The notes under the pieces: generated by a model
What the model saw: the letters and a program-made list of their open reading frames with translations, nothing else
The model's database searches: none
What the model was told of the DNA's origin: nothing
From: Micromonospora sp. WMMD882
GTDB lineage: Bacteria; Actinomycetota; Actinomycetes; Mycobacteriales; Micromonosporaceae
Direction of reading: 5' to 3'
NCBI RefSeq assembly: GCF_027497255.1
Contig: NZ_CP114903.1
Location: 3,658,001-3,722,000, forward strand
Length of the DNA: 64,000 nucleotides
Shown here: in pieces, positions 51,006 to 58,601 of the stretch
How positions within the stretch are numbered: position 1 is the stretch's first letter
Layout of the letters: the number at the start of each line of letters is the position of its first letter
Made by a program: the position numbers and the translations under genes

Positions 51006-52486
51006 GCCTGCGCCAGGGTCGGCAGCCAGCGCAGCAGGGTACGGACGCCCCAGCCGGTGGCCCCGGCGGTCAGCTCCCGGTCGGCGGCCGACGCCCAGGA
51101 CGGGGCGGACATGTCCAGGTGCGCCCAGCGGTCCCGCAGGTCACCGGTGAACTCGCGGAGGAACAGCGCGGCGACGACCGAGCCGGCGCCCCGGGCCGGG
51201 GCGCTGAAGTAGTCGGCGAGGTCGCTGCCGAGGTACTCGACGTAGTCGCCGACCAGCGGCATCCGCCAGGCCGACTCGCCCGCCTCGGCGGCGGCGTCGA
51301 CGAGCGCCGCAGCCAACTCGTCGTTGTCGCTGTAGAGGGCGGCGGTACGCGACCCGAGCGCGACCGCGTTCGCCCCGGTGAGGGTGGCCAGGTCGACCAG
51401 CAGGTCCGGGGCGAGCCGGTCCACCGCGTACGCGAGCGCGTCGGCGAGCACCAGCCGCCCCTCCGCGTCGGAGTTGGTGGTCTCGCTGGTCGAGCCGCCG
51501 TAGTGCCGGACGACGTCACCGGGGCGGAACGCGGACCCGCTGACCATGTTCTCGGCGAGCGGCGCGAGGGCGGTCACCCGGACCGGCAGCCGCAGCGCGG
51601 CGGCCCCGACGGTGGCGGCGACCACGGCTGCCGCGCCGGCCATGTCCTTGCGCATGAGCTTCATCGCCGGCACCGGCTTGATCGAGATGCCGCCGGTGTC
51701 GAAGGTGATGCCCTTGCCGACCAGCACCACGTGCCGGGTGGCGTCGGCCGGCCGCCAGCTCAGCTCGACCAGGCGGGGCCCCCGGGCCGAGCCGCCGCCG
51801 ACGGCGAGCAGGCCGCCGAAGCCCGCGCCGGTCAACTCGTCCGGCTGCCAGACGCGCAGGTCCAGGTCGGCCAGGCCGGCGCGGGCCGTGTCGACCTGCC
51901 CGGCGAACCACTCGGGGCTCTTCACCGACGAGGGCATGTTGGTCAGGTCCCGGGCGAACCGGGTCATCCGGGCGGTGGCGCGGGCGGTGTCGAACGCGGC
52001 GGCGTACCGCTGCGGGTCGGTGACCGCCACCGTCACCTCGGCCAGCGCCGGGTCCGTCCCGGTCCCGGTCATCCGGAACCGGTACGACCCGAGCAGCGCG
52101 CCCTCGGCCACGCCCCGCACGGCGGCGGGTGGCACGTCGGCGGGCAGGGCCAACGTGACACGTGTCTCCTCCGCCACGGCCCGGACCAGCGCCGCCCCGG
52201 CGGCCCGCCAGTCCGCCTCGGTCCCCGCGCCGACCCCGACCAGCACCAGCCGCGACGGTGAGCCCGCCGGCCGCAGGTGCGCCCGGATCTCACCGGCGCG
52301 GCCGGTCAGCCGGGCCAGCGGGACCAGGGCCGACGCCTCGGCGGCCAGGTCACCGGGGTACGGCAGCGCGGCCGGCGGGAGCAGCTCGGCCCGGGTGTCC
52401 GGGTCCGGGTCCGCCGCCACGCCGCGGACCGGCAGGACGAGGGTGTCGCACTGCCCGGGGTCGCCGACCAGACGGATGTCCAGCAC
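50990..52486 (-). CDS. pepA: Leucyl aminopeptidase (M17)
   Basis: A 498-residue M17 peptidase. The C-terminal catalytic half shows V-G-K-G-I-T-F-D-T-G-G (Lys and Asp metal ligands near residue 255), the signature N-S-D-A-E-G-R-L (usually N-T-D-A-E-G-R-L), and L-A-T-L-T-G-A. The N-terminal half is the usual macro-like domain. It releases N-terminal residues from peptides with two metal ions. The GTG at 52486 has GGAGG 9 nt upstream; an upstream opening at 52534 lies across a terminator hairpin and is rejected. Confidence 0.93.
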   Translation of the reverse strand: MLDIRLVGDPGQCDTLVLPVRGVAADPDPDTRAELLPPAALPYPGDLAAEASALVPLARLTGRAGEIRAHLRPAGSPSRLVLVGVGAGTEADWRAAGAALVRAVAEETRVTLALPADVPPAAVRGVAEGALLGSYRFRMTGTGTDPALAEVTVAVTDPQRYAAAFDTARATARMTRFARDLTNMPSSVKSPEWFAGQVDTARAGLADLDLRVWQPDELTGAGFGGLLAVGGGSARGPRLVELSWRPADATRHVVLVGKGITFDTGGISIKPVPAMKLMRKDMAGAAAVVAATVGAAALRLPVRVTALAPLAENMVSGSAFRPGDVVRHYGGSTSETTNSDAEGRLVLADALAYAVDRLAPDLLVDLATLTGANAVALGSRTAALYSDNDELAAALVDAAAEAGESAWRMPLVGDYVEYLGSDLADYFSAPARGAGSVVAALFLREFTGDLRDRWAHLDMSAPSWASAADRELTAGATGWGVRTLLRWLPTLAQAATPS

Positions 52487-52521
52487 GCTGCCGTACCTCC
52501 AGAATTCTTTCGGGACATGAA

Positions 52522-52557
52522 GACCCTGAGCCACCGGCGGACCGGTGGCTCAGGGTC
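52522..52557 (-). terminator. 16-bp-stem terminator after the DUF3117 gene
   Basis: Perfect inverted repeat GACCCTGAGCCACCGG - CGGA - CCGGTGGCTCAGGGTC. It lies 46 bp after the DUF3117 stop and before the aminopeptidase start, separating the two transcripts. Confidence 0.9.
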
Positions 52558-52602
52558 GTTCGGACCGCCCGGGCGACGGCTACCGCCCGGACCACTCCTC
52601 CA

Positions 52603-52770
52603 TCAGCCGGCGGCTGCCTTCAACGCGTCACCGAGCGCGTTGGCCTCGTCGGGAGTCATCTCGACGACGAGCCGGCCACCACCCTCCAGCGGAACCCGCA
52701 TGACGATGCCCCGGCCCTCCTTGGTGACCTCCAGCGGACCGTCGCCCGTCCGCGGCTTCATCGCCGCCAT
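52603..52770 (-). CDS. DUF3117 small conserved actinobacterial protein, 55 aa
   Basis: A 55-residue protein, M-A-A-M-K-P-R-T-G-D-G-P-L-E-V, then T-K-E-G-R-G-I-V-M-R-V-P-L-E-G-G-G-R-L-V-V-E and a helical end (P-D-E-A-N-A-L-G-D-A-L). The whole length matches the DUF3117 family, near-universal in actinobacteria (Rv1211 in M. tuberculosis) and of unknown function. The ATG at 52770 is chosen because GGGGAG is 6 nt upstream; a longer frame begins at 52821. It is divergent from paaX and ends in a strong terminator, so it is monocistronic. Confidence 0.93.
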   Translation of the reverse strand: MAAMKPRTGDGPLEVTKEGRGIVMRVPLEGGGRLVVEMTPDEANALGDALKAAAG

Positions 52771-52959
52771 GTTGTCTCCCCTCAGACCTACACCAGGGTC
52801 GGTGGGTTGCCCCACAGCCACTTCGCGTTAAACCCACCACGCCAACGCGCGGTGCCGACCCACGATTTTCCCTGATGAACACCGCCGGACCCAAACCGAG
52901 GCAGCATTGATGTAACAGCATCTAGCTTATCCTGAGAAGGCCTGTCACAATGTGCGGTC

Positions 52960-53778
52960 ATGCAGGCACGGTCGGCACTCTTCGACCTGTACGGCGACCA
53001 CCTCCGTCCCCGGGGTGGCCGGGCGCCCGTCGCTGCGCTGGTCAGGTTGCTCGCGCCGCTCGGGATCGCCCCGCCGGCCGTACGGACCGCGGTCTCCCGG
53101 ATGGTGCGGCAGGGCTGGCTGGACCCGATCCGGCTGGCCACCGGGCCAGGCTATTCGATCACACCCAAGGCGGCCCGGCGACTCGACGAAGCCGCCGCCC
53201 GGGTCTACCGCACCGGCAAGGTCAACTGGGACGGGCGTTTCGACCTGCTCGTCCTCGACGGTCCGGCCGGCCGGCGGGACCGGCACCGGCTCGCCGCCAA
53301 CCTCCAGTTCCTGGGCTACGGCGCCCTCGACGAGCAGACCTGGGTGGCCACCCGGGCGGCCGATGACGTCGACGGCCTCCTGGCCGAGGCCGACGTCCGG
53401 CACGAACGCTTCACCGCCGCGCACGCCGCCGGCACGCCCGGCGCGGTGGCGATGGTCCGCCGCGCCTGGGACCTCGCCGAGATCGGCCGGGCGTACGAGG
53501 AGTTCGTCGCCGAGCAGCGCCCCCTGCTGGCCACGGTCACCGCGCGCAGCGGCGACGAGGAGGCGTACGCCGCCCGATTCCGGCTCGTGCACGCGTGGCG
53601 TACGTTTCTGTTCAAGGATCCGCAGTTGCCCCCGGCGCTGCTTCCCGAGCGCTGGCCCGGCACCAGCGCGGCCAGCTTCTTCGACCGGCACGCGGCCCGG
53701 CTCCGGCCCGCCGCCGACCGGTACGTGGAGCGCTGCCTCGACCTCAGCAACCGCGCCGTACGACAGAAAGGTCGTTAG
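52960..53778 (+). CDS. PaaX-family transcriptional regulator
   Basis: A 272-residue regulator. An N-terminal winged helix (S-A-L-F-D-L-Y-G-D-H-L, then I-A-P-P-A-V-R-T-A-V-S-R-M-V-R-Q-G-W-L) carries the PaaX signature. A central F-D-L-L-V-L-D domain and a C-terminal W-R-T-F-L-F-K-D-P-Q-L-P motif complete the family pattern. PaaX represses phenylacetate degradation genes until phenylacetyl-CoA binds. It lies 4 bp before an enoyl-CoA hydratase, which it may control together with itself. The promoter region (52771-52959) is AT-rich and shared with DUF3117. Confidence 0.9.
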   Translation: MQARSALFDLYGDHLRPRGGRAPVAALVRLLAPLGIAPPAVRTAVSRMVRQGWLDPIRLATGPGYSITPKAARRLDEAAARVYRTGKVNWDGRFDLLVLDGPAGRRDRHRLAANLQFLGYGALDEQTWVATRAADDVDGLLAEADVRHERFTAAHAAGTPGAVAMVRRAWDLAEIGRAYEEFVAEQRPLLATVTARSGDEEAYAARFRLVHAWRTFLFKDPQLPPALLPERWPGTSAASFFDRHAARLRPAADRYVERCLDLSNRAVRQKGR

Positions 53779-53782
53779 AAAC

Positions 53783-54574
53783 GTGACCGAGCCGCTGCTC
53801 GTGGACCGCACCGACGCCGTCGTCACCCTGACGCTGAACCGCCCGGACGCGATGAACGCGCTCGACGTGGCGCTCAAGGAGGCGCTCCGGGACGCGCTGG
53901 GCGAGCTGGAGGCGGACCGGTCCTGCCGGGCGGTGGTGCTCGCCGGGGCGGGCGGGCAGTTCTGCGCCGGGCAGGACCTGCGCGAGCACGTGAGCACCCT
54001 GGAGTCGAGCCGGGTCGACCCGCTGGCCACGGTCCGGGCCCACTACAACCCGATCGCCGCCCGCCTGGCCAACCTTCCCAAGCCGGTGGTGGCGGCGGTA
54101 CGCGGCATGGCCGCCGGGGCCGGCGCGTCGCTGGCCTTCCTGGCCGACATTCGCGTCGGCGGCCCGAAGACCAGCTTCCTGATGGCCTTCGCGAAGGTCG
54201 GGCTGGCCGCCGACACCGGAGCGTCCTGGACCCTGCCCCGGCTGGTCGGCCATGCCAAGGCGGTCGAGCTGCTGATGCTCGCCGAGCCGGTACGCGCCGA
54301 GGAGGCCTGCCAGATCGGGCTGCTCAACCGGCTGGTCGACGACGACGAGCAGGTGCTGCCGACCGCGCAGGAGCTGGCCGCCCGGCTCGCCGCCGGCCCC
54401 ACCGTCGCGTACGGGGCGATCAAGCGTCAGCTCTCCATCGCCGACGCCGGCACCCTGGCCGACGCGTTGGCCGCCGAGGCGCAGGCCCAGACGATCTGCG
54501 GGGGCACCGCCGACCATCGGGCCGCCACGCTCGCCTTCGTCAACAAGGAGCGGCCGGTCTTCCAGGGGAGCTGA
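53783..54574 (+). CDS. Enoyl-CoA hydratase/isomerase family protein
   Basis: A 263-residue crotonase-fold enzyme. Oxyanion-hole elements are G-Q-F-C-A-G-Q-D-L-R-E near residue 63 and R-G-M-A-A-G-A-G-A-S-L near residue 110. G-L-A-A-D-T-G-A-S-W-T-L-P-R follows, where Asp and Ser occur rather than the double Glu of true hydratases. This fits PaaG-like isomerases of the phenylacetate pathway, where an Asp is catalytic. It starts at a GTG 4 bp after paaX, so it is cotranscribed with its likely regulator. Confidence 0.88.
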   Translation: MTEPLLVDRTDAVVTLTLNRPDAMNALDVALKEALRDALGELEADRSCRAVVLAGAGGQFCAGQDLREHVSTLESSRVDPLATVRAHYNPIAARLANLPKPVVAAVRGMAAGAGASLAFLADIRVGGPKTSFLMAFAKVGLAADTGASWTLPRLVGHAKAVELLMLAEPVRAEEACQIGLLNRLVDDDEQVLPTAQELAARLAAGPTVAYGAIKRQLSIADAGTLADALAAEAQAQTICGGTADHRAATLAFVNKERPVFQGS

Positions 54575-54589
54575 GCCGGCCGCCGCCGG

Positions 54590-55195
54590 TCAGTCGTCCT
54601 CCTCCGGGTCCTGGTTCGCCTCGACGCCCAGCACGAACGCCTGCATGGCCAGTTCGTCGCCGCTCGGCGAGACGTACGCGGGCAGCTCCCGGGGGCCCAG
54701 CTCCCGGACGTACGACCAGAAGAGCCGGACCGCCTCCGCCGGGGTGGCCGCCTCGATCGGCAGGTCCAGGCTGACCAGCCAGGACCGCCGGGGCGGGGGC
54801 GGGCCGAGCCGGTCGGCCAGGCTGCGCCAGCGGTCCGCGGGCAGCTCACTGACCGGTCCGTCGAGGGGGAGCCCGTCGGCGGGCACCGGCTCGTCGAAGG
54901 CCCACCGGGTGTACGCCACCACCAGCGGCGCGGCTGCCTCCCGCGCGGGTGCCTCCCCCGCGGGTGGCGAGCTGATCCGGCCGAGCGCCACCAGCAGCGG
55001 CGACTCCCCGGCCACCACCACCGCCACCGGGTCACCGGGCGCGGGCCGGGGCCGGGCCGCCAGCCCGGTCAACTCCAGGGTGTCGTGGTGCACGAGCCGC
55101 TCGGCCTCGTACCTGTCGGCGGGGAGCAGCACCGTCCAGGCGCGGTCGGCGGCGGCGGTGCGGCCCGGGTGGTCGGTGTCCGTCATGACCGTCAT
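54590..55195 (-). CDS. Conserved hypothetical protein, 201 aa
   Basis: A 201-residue soluble acidic protein. V-L-L-P-A-D-R-Y-E-A-E-R-L-V and G-D-P-V-A-V-V-V-A-G-E-S-P-L-L-V-A-L-G-R resemble the nucleic-acid-binding beta barrels of the EVE/PUA type, but the match is weak. It ends in D-P-E-E-D-D. Starts at 55195 or 55186 are both in frame. It lies 4 bp downstream of the tag gene on the same strand, so the two are probably cotranscribed; a link to nucleic-acid repair is only a guess from that. Confidence 0.6.
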   Translation of the reverse strand: MTVMTDTDHPGRTAAADRAWTVLLPADRYEAERLVHHDTLELTGLAARPRPAPGDPVAVVVAGESPLLVALGRISSPPAGEAPAREAAAPLVVAYTRWAFDEPVPADGLPLDGPVSELPADRWRSLADRLGPPPPRRSWLVSLDLPIEAATPAEAVRLFWSYVRELGPRELPAYVSPSGDELAMQAFVLGVEANQDPEEDD

Positions 55196-55199
55196 CCCA

Positions 55200-55790
55200 T
55201 CACGCCGCCTCGGCGGCCACGACGTGACAGCCGGACAGGTGGTCGTCGACCATGCCGGTGGCCTGCATCAGCGCGTACGCCGTGGTGGGGCCGACGAAGC
55301 GGAACCCGCGCTTCTTGAGCGCGCGGGCCAGCGCGGTCGACTCGGGGGTGGTCGCCGGCACCTCGGCCAGCGTCCGGGGGCGCGCCCCACGGCTGGCCGG
55401 GGCGAACGACCAGAGCAGCGCGGACAGCCCCTCGGGCAGGTCCAGCGCGGCCCGCGCGTTCCCGACGGCGGCCTCGATCTTGGCCCGGTTGCGGACGATG
55501 CCGGCGTCGGCGAGGAGCCGGGCCACGTCGGCCTCGCCGTAGCGGGCGACGGTGGCGATCCGGAACCCGTCGAAGGCCCGCCGGAACGCCTGCCGTTTGC
55601 GCAGGATGGTCAGCCAGGACAGGCCGGACTGGAACGCCTCCAGGCAGATCCGCTCGTAGAGGGCGTCGTCGCCGCGCACCGGTCGCCCCCACTCGTCGTC
55701 GTGGTAGACGACGTAGTCCGGGGTGCTCCCGCCCCACGCGCAGCGGGGCAGCCCGTCGGCGCCGGTCACCAGGTCGTTCACGGCGTACAC
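55200..55790 (-). CDS. tag: DNA-3-methyladenine glycosylase I
   Basis: A 196-residue glycosylase of the TagI family. Motifs are R-C-A-W-G, Y-H-D-D-E-W-G-R-P, F-Q-S-G-L-S-W-L-T-I-L-R-K-R (substrate pocket) and a C-terminal H-Y-type zinc-site region (S-G-C-H). Enzymes of this family excise 3-methyladenine from alkylated DNA. GTG starts at 55790 or 55781. Its place beside a DivIVA-like gene, DUF3117 and a folP2-like gene matches the Rv1207-Rv1211 block of mycobacteria, where tagA sits between the same neighbours. Confidence 0.92.
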   Translation of the reverse strand: MYAVNDLVTGADGLPRCAWGGSTPDYVVYHDDEWGRPVRGDDALYERICLEAFQSGLSWLTILRKRQAFRRAFDGFRIATVARYGEADVARLLADAGIVRNRAKIEAAVGNARAALDLPEGLSALLWSFAPASRGARPRTLAEVPATTPESTALARALKKRGFRFVGPTTAYALMQATGMVDDHLSGCHVVAAEAA

Positions 55791-55824
55791 GGTAGGTCAC
55801 CCGCCGGGCGGGTGACCGCCCCGG

Positions 55825-56322
55825 TCAGGGCAGCCGGCCCTGCTCGACCAGCCGGCCGAACTTCCGGAGCGCCTGGGTGAGGCTCACCTTGGAGCCGGGC
55901 CAGAGCACCGGCCAGGCGAGCCGCCCGGCCGGGCCGCCCGGCAGGTGGAACCACTCGTGCCAGACCACCTGGGTCCGGTCCGGGCCCATCGGGGTGCAGC
56001 GCAGCACACCGGGGCCGCGCAGCAGCCGACCGCAGTGGACCACCCCCACCTCGTACGGCGCGTCGACCCGGACCACCCGCATCTCGTCGCGCAGCATGGC
56101 CGGCCCGACGGCGGTGACCGCCTCGATCAGGCTGCCCTCCCCGCCGTCGCCCTCGACCACCCGGACGGTGGTGAACGGAATCCACTCCGACTGTCGTTCC
56201 CAGGCGGTGAGGGCGGCGAAGACCCGCTCGGCGGGGGCCTCGACGATCACCGTGGCGGTGACCTCACCGGCCCCCGGCCGGGCCGCCTCGCGCAGCTCCT
56301 CCGACCCACCTGGTCCGATCAC
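55825..56322 (-). CDS. SRPBCC family protein
   Basis: A 165-residue START-like (SRPBCC) protein: T-A-T-V-I-V-E-A-P-A-E-R-V-F-A-A-L-T-A-W-E at the N-terminus, then beta strands (Y-E-V-G-V-V-H-C-G-R, T-Q-V-V-W-H-E-W-F) and a C-terminal amphipathic helix (L-T-Q-A-L-R-K-F-G-R-L-V-E). This is the polyketide-cyclase/dehydrase-like lipid-binding fold; the ligand is unknown. It overlaps the DivIVA-domain gene by ATGA, so the two are coupled. Confidence 0.85.
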   Translation of the reverse strand: MIGPGGSEELREAARPGAGEVTATVIVEAPAERVFAALTAWERQSEWIPFTTVRVVEGDGGEGSLIEAVTAVGPAMLRDEMRVVRVDAPYEVGVVHCGRLLRGPGVLRCTPMGPDRTQVVWHEWFHLPGGPAGRLAWPVLWPGSKVSLTQALRKFGRLVEQGRLP

Positions 56323-57053
56323 GCCGGCTCCGACCCGGCGACCACTCCGGCGCCGGGCGACGACGCCTTCCCGGCCCGCTCGGTGGCGTCCCCGGCCGGC
56401 TCGGCGGGGTCCCCGGCCGGCTCGGTGGCGTCCCCGGCCGGCTCGACGGGGTCCCCGGCCGGCTCGGCGACGGGGCGACGGACGGTGAGCCCGTCGGCGG
56501 CGACCTTCGGAGCGGCCGGCTCCGACGCGACGGAGGCCGGAGCGGCCGGCTCCGAAGCGGCGTCCGCCGGGGCCGCGGTTTCCGACGCGGCGGGAGCGTC
56601 ACCATCGACGGTAGCGGTCTTCCCGGGGACGTCGGTGGCGGTCTCCCCGGTGGCGGTCTCCCCGGTGGCGTCGGGCGTCACGGGGGTCGCCGTGGCGGCG
56701 GCGCTGAGCCGCGTCTCGCGCAGCTTCTCGGCCTCGGCGGCTCGTCCGTCCCGCAAGGCGTCGACCTCCGCTTCCAGCACCTCGATCAACTCGGACTTGT
56801 ACCCGATGTCGTACGCCGCCCGGCGCATCGCCTGGTCGACCTGGTCCATCCGGTACCCGCGCAGCGCGGTATCGAAACGGACCCCACCGATGTCCGGCTC
56901 GGCGAGCGGACGGCCACCGGGCAGCGGCACCGCCCGACCGTCCGGCTCGACCGGCGCCAGGCCCGGATCGCGGCCGGTCACCAGAACCGTCACACCGAAA
57001 ACCACCGCCGCGACGGTCAACGCCACGACCAGCAGGAGCAGAAGCTGACCCAT
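56319..57053 (-). CDS. Membrane-anchored DivIVA-domain protein (Rv1209-like)
   Basis: A 244-residue protein. An N-terminal membrane helix (LLLLLVVALTVAAVVFGVTVLV) precedes a short DivIVA-type helix (V-R-F-D-T-A-L-R-G-Y-R-M-D-Q-V-D-Q-A-M-R, near residues 57-80) and a coiled coil to about residue 112. A long Ala/Glu/Pro/Thr-rich tail contains an E-P-A-G-D repeat encoded by 18-bp tandem units (about 56375-56470). It probably marks curved or polar membrane. Start is the ATG at 57053. It is divergent from the folP2-like gene, as Rv1209 is near folP2 in mycobacteria. Confidence 0.85.
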   Translation of the reverse strand: MGQLLLLLVVALTVAAVVFGVTVLVTGRDPGLAPVEPDGRAVPLPGGRPLAEPDIGGVRFDTALRGYRMDQVDQAMRRAAYDIGYKSELIEVLEAEVDALRDGRAAEAEKLRETRLSAAATATPVTPDATGETATGETATDVPGKTATVDGDAPAASETAAPADAASEPAAPASVASEPAAPKVAADGLTVRRPVAEPAGDPVEPAGDATEPAGDPAEPAGDATERAGKASSPGAGVVAGSEPA

Positions 57054-57198
57054 GCACAGATCGTGGCATGCCGATCGCCTCCCGAGCGACCCCCGACGAC
57101 ATACCGCGCGCCGTCGTCGCCCGCCCCGGCGTCGGAAAGGGGCCCTTCCTATGCTGGGACGGTCCGGTTTCACCAGGGGCGGGTTTCGGGGAGGCGGC

Positions 57199-58068
57199 AT
57201 GGCCGGGGCGCTACGACTCGGTGGACGCACGTTCGCTCCGGGCGACCTGGTGGTGATGGCGATCGTCAACCGCACGCCGGACTCGTTCTTCGACCGGGGC
57301 GCCACCTACGCCGCCGACAGCGCGCTGCGCGCCGTCGAGCAGGCGGTGGACGAGGGCGCGGAGATCATCGACATCGGCGGGGTCAAGGCCGGCCCCGGCG
57401 AGGACGTCGACGTCGCCGAGGAGATCCGCCGTACGGTCGACACGATCGCGGCCGTACGGGCCGGCTTTCCCGACGTGGTCATCTCGATCGACACCTGGCG
57501 GGCCGAGGTGGCGGTGGAGGCGGTGGCCGCCGGGGCGGACCTGCTCAACGACACCTGGTCCGGCGCGGATCCGGCGCTCGCCCGGGTGGCCGCCGACACC
57601 GGCGCGGGGCTGGTCTGCTCGCACGCCGGCGGGCTGACGCCGCGGACCCGACCGCACCGGGCGGCCTTCGACGACGTGGTGACGGACGTGCTCACCACGG
57701 TGACCGGGCTGGCCGATCGCGCGGTCTCGCTCGGGGTGCGTCCGGACGGCATCCTGATCGACCCGGCGCACGACTTCGGCAAGAACACCCGGCACTCCCT
57801 GGAGATCACCCGGCGGCTGGGCGAGCTGGCCGGCACCGGCTGGCCGCTGCTGGTGGCCCTGTCGAACAAGGACTTCATCGGCGAGACGCTGGACCTGCCG
57901 GTGGCCGAGCGGCTGGAGGGCACGCTGGCCGCCACCGCCGTGTCGGCCTGGCTGGGCGCGCGGGTGTTCCGGGCGCACCAGGTACGGCAGACCCGGCGGG
58001 TGTTGGACATGGTGGCCTCGATCCGGGGCGACCGGCCGCCCGTCCTGACCCGTCGCGGCCTCGCCTGA
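57199..58068 (+). CDS. Dihydropteroate synthase-like protein (FolP2-type)
   Basis: A 289-residue TIM-barrel protein. I-V-N-R-T-P-D-S-F-F-D-R-G near residue 20, I-D-I-G-G-V-K-A-G-P-G-E and S-I-D-T-W-R-A match the family. D-P-A-H-D-F-G-K-N-T, L-S-N-K-D-F-I-G-E-T and R-L-E-G-T-L-A-A-T-A follow, with N-R-T and D-T-W variants typical of mycobacterial FolP2 rather than FolP1 (N-V-T). FolP2 is reported to lack dihydropteroate synthase activity, so folate synthesis should not be assumed. The ATG at 57199 has GGGGAGG upstream; an ATG at 57151 lacks one. No gpgS lies between it and the DivIVA gene. Confidence 0.87.
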   Translation: MAGALRLGGRTFAPGDLVVMAIVNRTPDSFFDRGATYAADSALRAVEQAVDEGAEIIDIGGVKAGPGEDVDVAEEIRRTVDTIAAVRAGFPDVVISIDTWRAEVAVEAVAAGADLLNDTWSGADPALARVAADTGAGLVCSHAGGLTPRTRPHRAAFDDVVTDVLTTVTGLADRAVSLGVRPDGILIDPAHDFGKNTRHSLEITRRLGELAGTGWPLLVALSNKDFIGETLDLPVAERLEGTLAATAVSAWLGARVFRAHQVRQTRRVLDMVASIRGDRPPVLTRRGLA

Positions 58069-58094
58069 GCCGGGTGACCGTCGGCCTCGCCTGA
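58056..58094. repeat. 13-bp duplication across the FolP2-like stop codon
   Basis: CGGCCTCGCCTGA occurs at 58056-58068 (ending in the real stop) and again at 58082-58094. Confidence 0.65.
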
Positions 58095-58097
58095 CGG

Positions 58098-58475
58098 TCA
58101 GGTCCAGCGGAGGATGTTCTTCCGCCAGGCGTAGAGGACGCCCAACGCGAGCACGGCCACGAAGATGCCCATCTCGGCGACCGTGACCAGCCCGAAGCCG
58201 GGCCGGTCGAAGACCACCGCCCAGGGGAAGAGGAACACCGCCTCGACGGCGAAGAGCACGTACAGGTAGGCGTAGACGTAGTAGCGGATCTGCGCCTGCG
58301 CCCAGTCGCCGCCCACCGGGTCGAGGCCGCACTCGTAGCTGGCGCGTTTGCCGGGCGGGTCGGCCGGGCGGGCCGGACGTAACACCCGGTTGGCCGAGAA
58401 CGCCACCAGGAAGAAGAGGACGCTCGCGCCCAGCAGCAGCCCGAGCGTCGCGTACGAGCCCAGGTATCCACCCAT
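58098..58475 (-). CDS. nuoA: NADH-quinone oxidoreductase subunit A, orphan
   Basis: A 125-residue membrane protein with three helices in the NuoA/ND3 pattern. Helix 1 (ATLGLLLGASVLFFLVAF) is followed by the conserved loop K-R-A-S-Y-E-C-G-L-D-P-V-G (Y-E-C-G signature). Helices 2 and 3 include Y-Y-V-Y-A-Y-L-Y-V-L-F-A-V-E-A-V-F and E-M-G-I-F-V-A-V-L-A-L-G. It belongs to the membrane arm of complex I. No other nuo gene flanks it, which is unusual, because nuoA normally begins a nuoA-N operon. It may be a second copy working with a ferredoxin-linked complex (korAB lies 2 kb away). Confidence 0.9.
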   Translation of the reverse strand: MGGYLGSYATLGLLLGASVLFFLVAFSANRVLRPARPADPPGKRASYECGLDPVGGDWAQAQIRYYVYAYLYVLFAVEAVFLFPWAVVFDRPGFGLVTVAEMGIFVAVLALGVLYAWRKNILRWT

Positions 58476-58601
58476 GGTCGGTCAGCCTACCGGCCGACCG
58501 GCCGAGCCGAACACGTTACGGAACTGTTTCACGCCGGGACTGGTGTCATCCGGCAACTGTTACCGAATAATGAATCATCACCCGTTGTCACCGGAGGAAC
58601 G

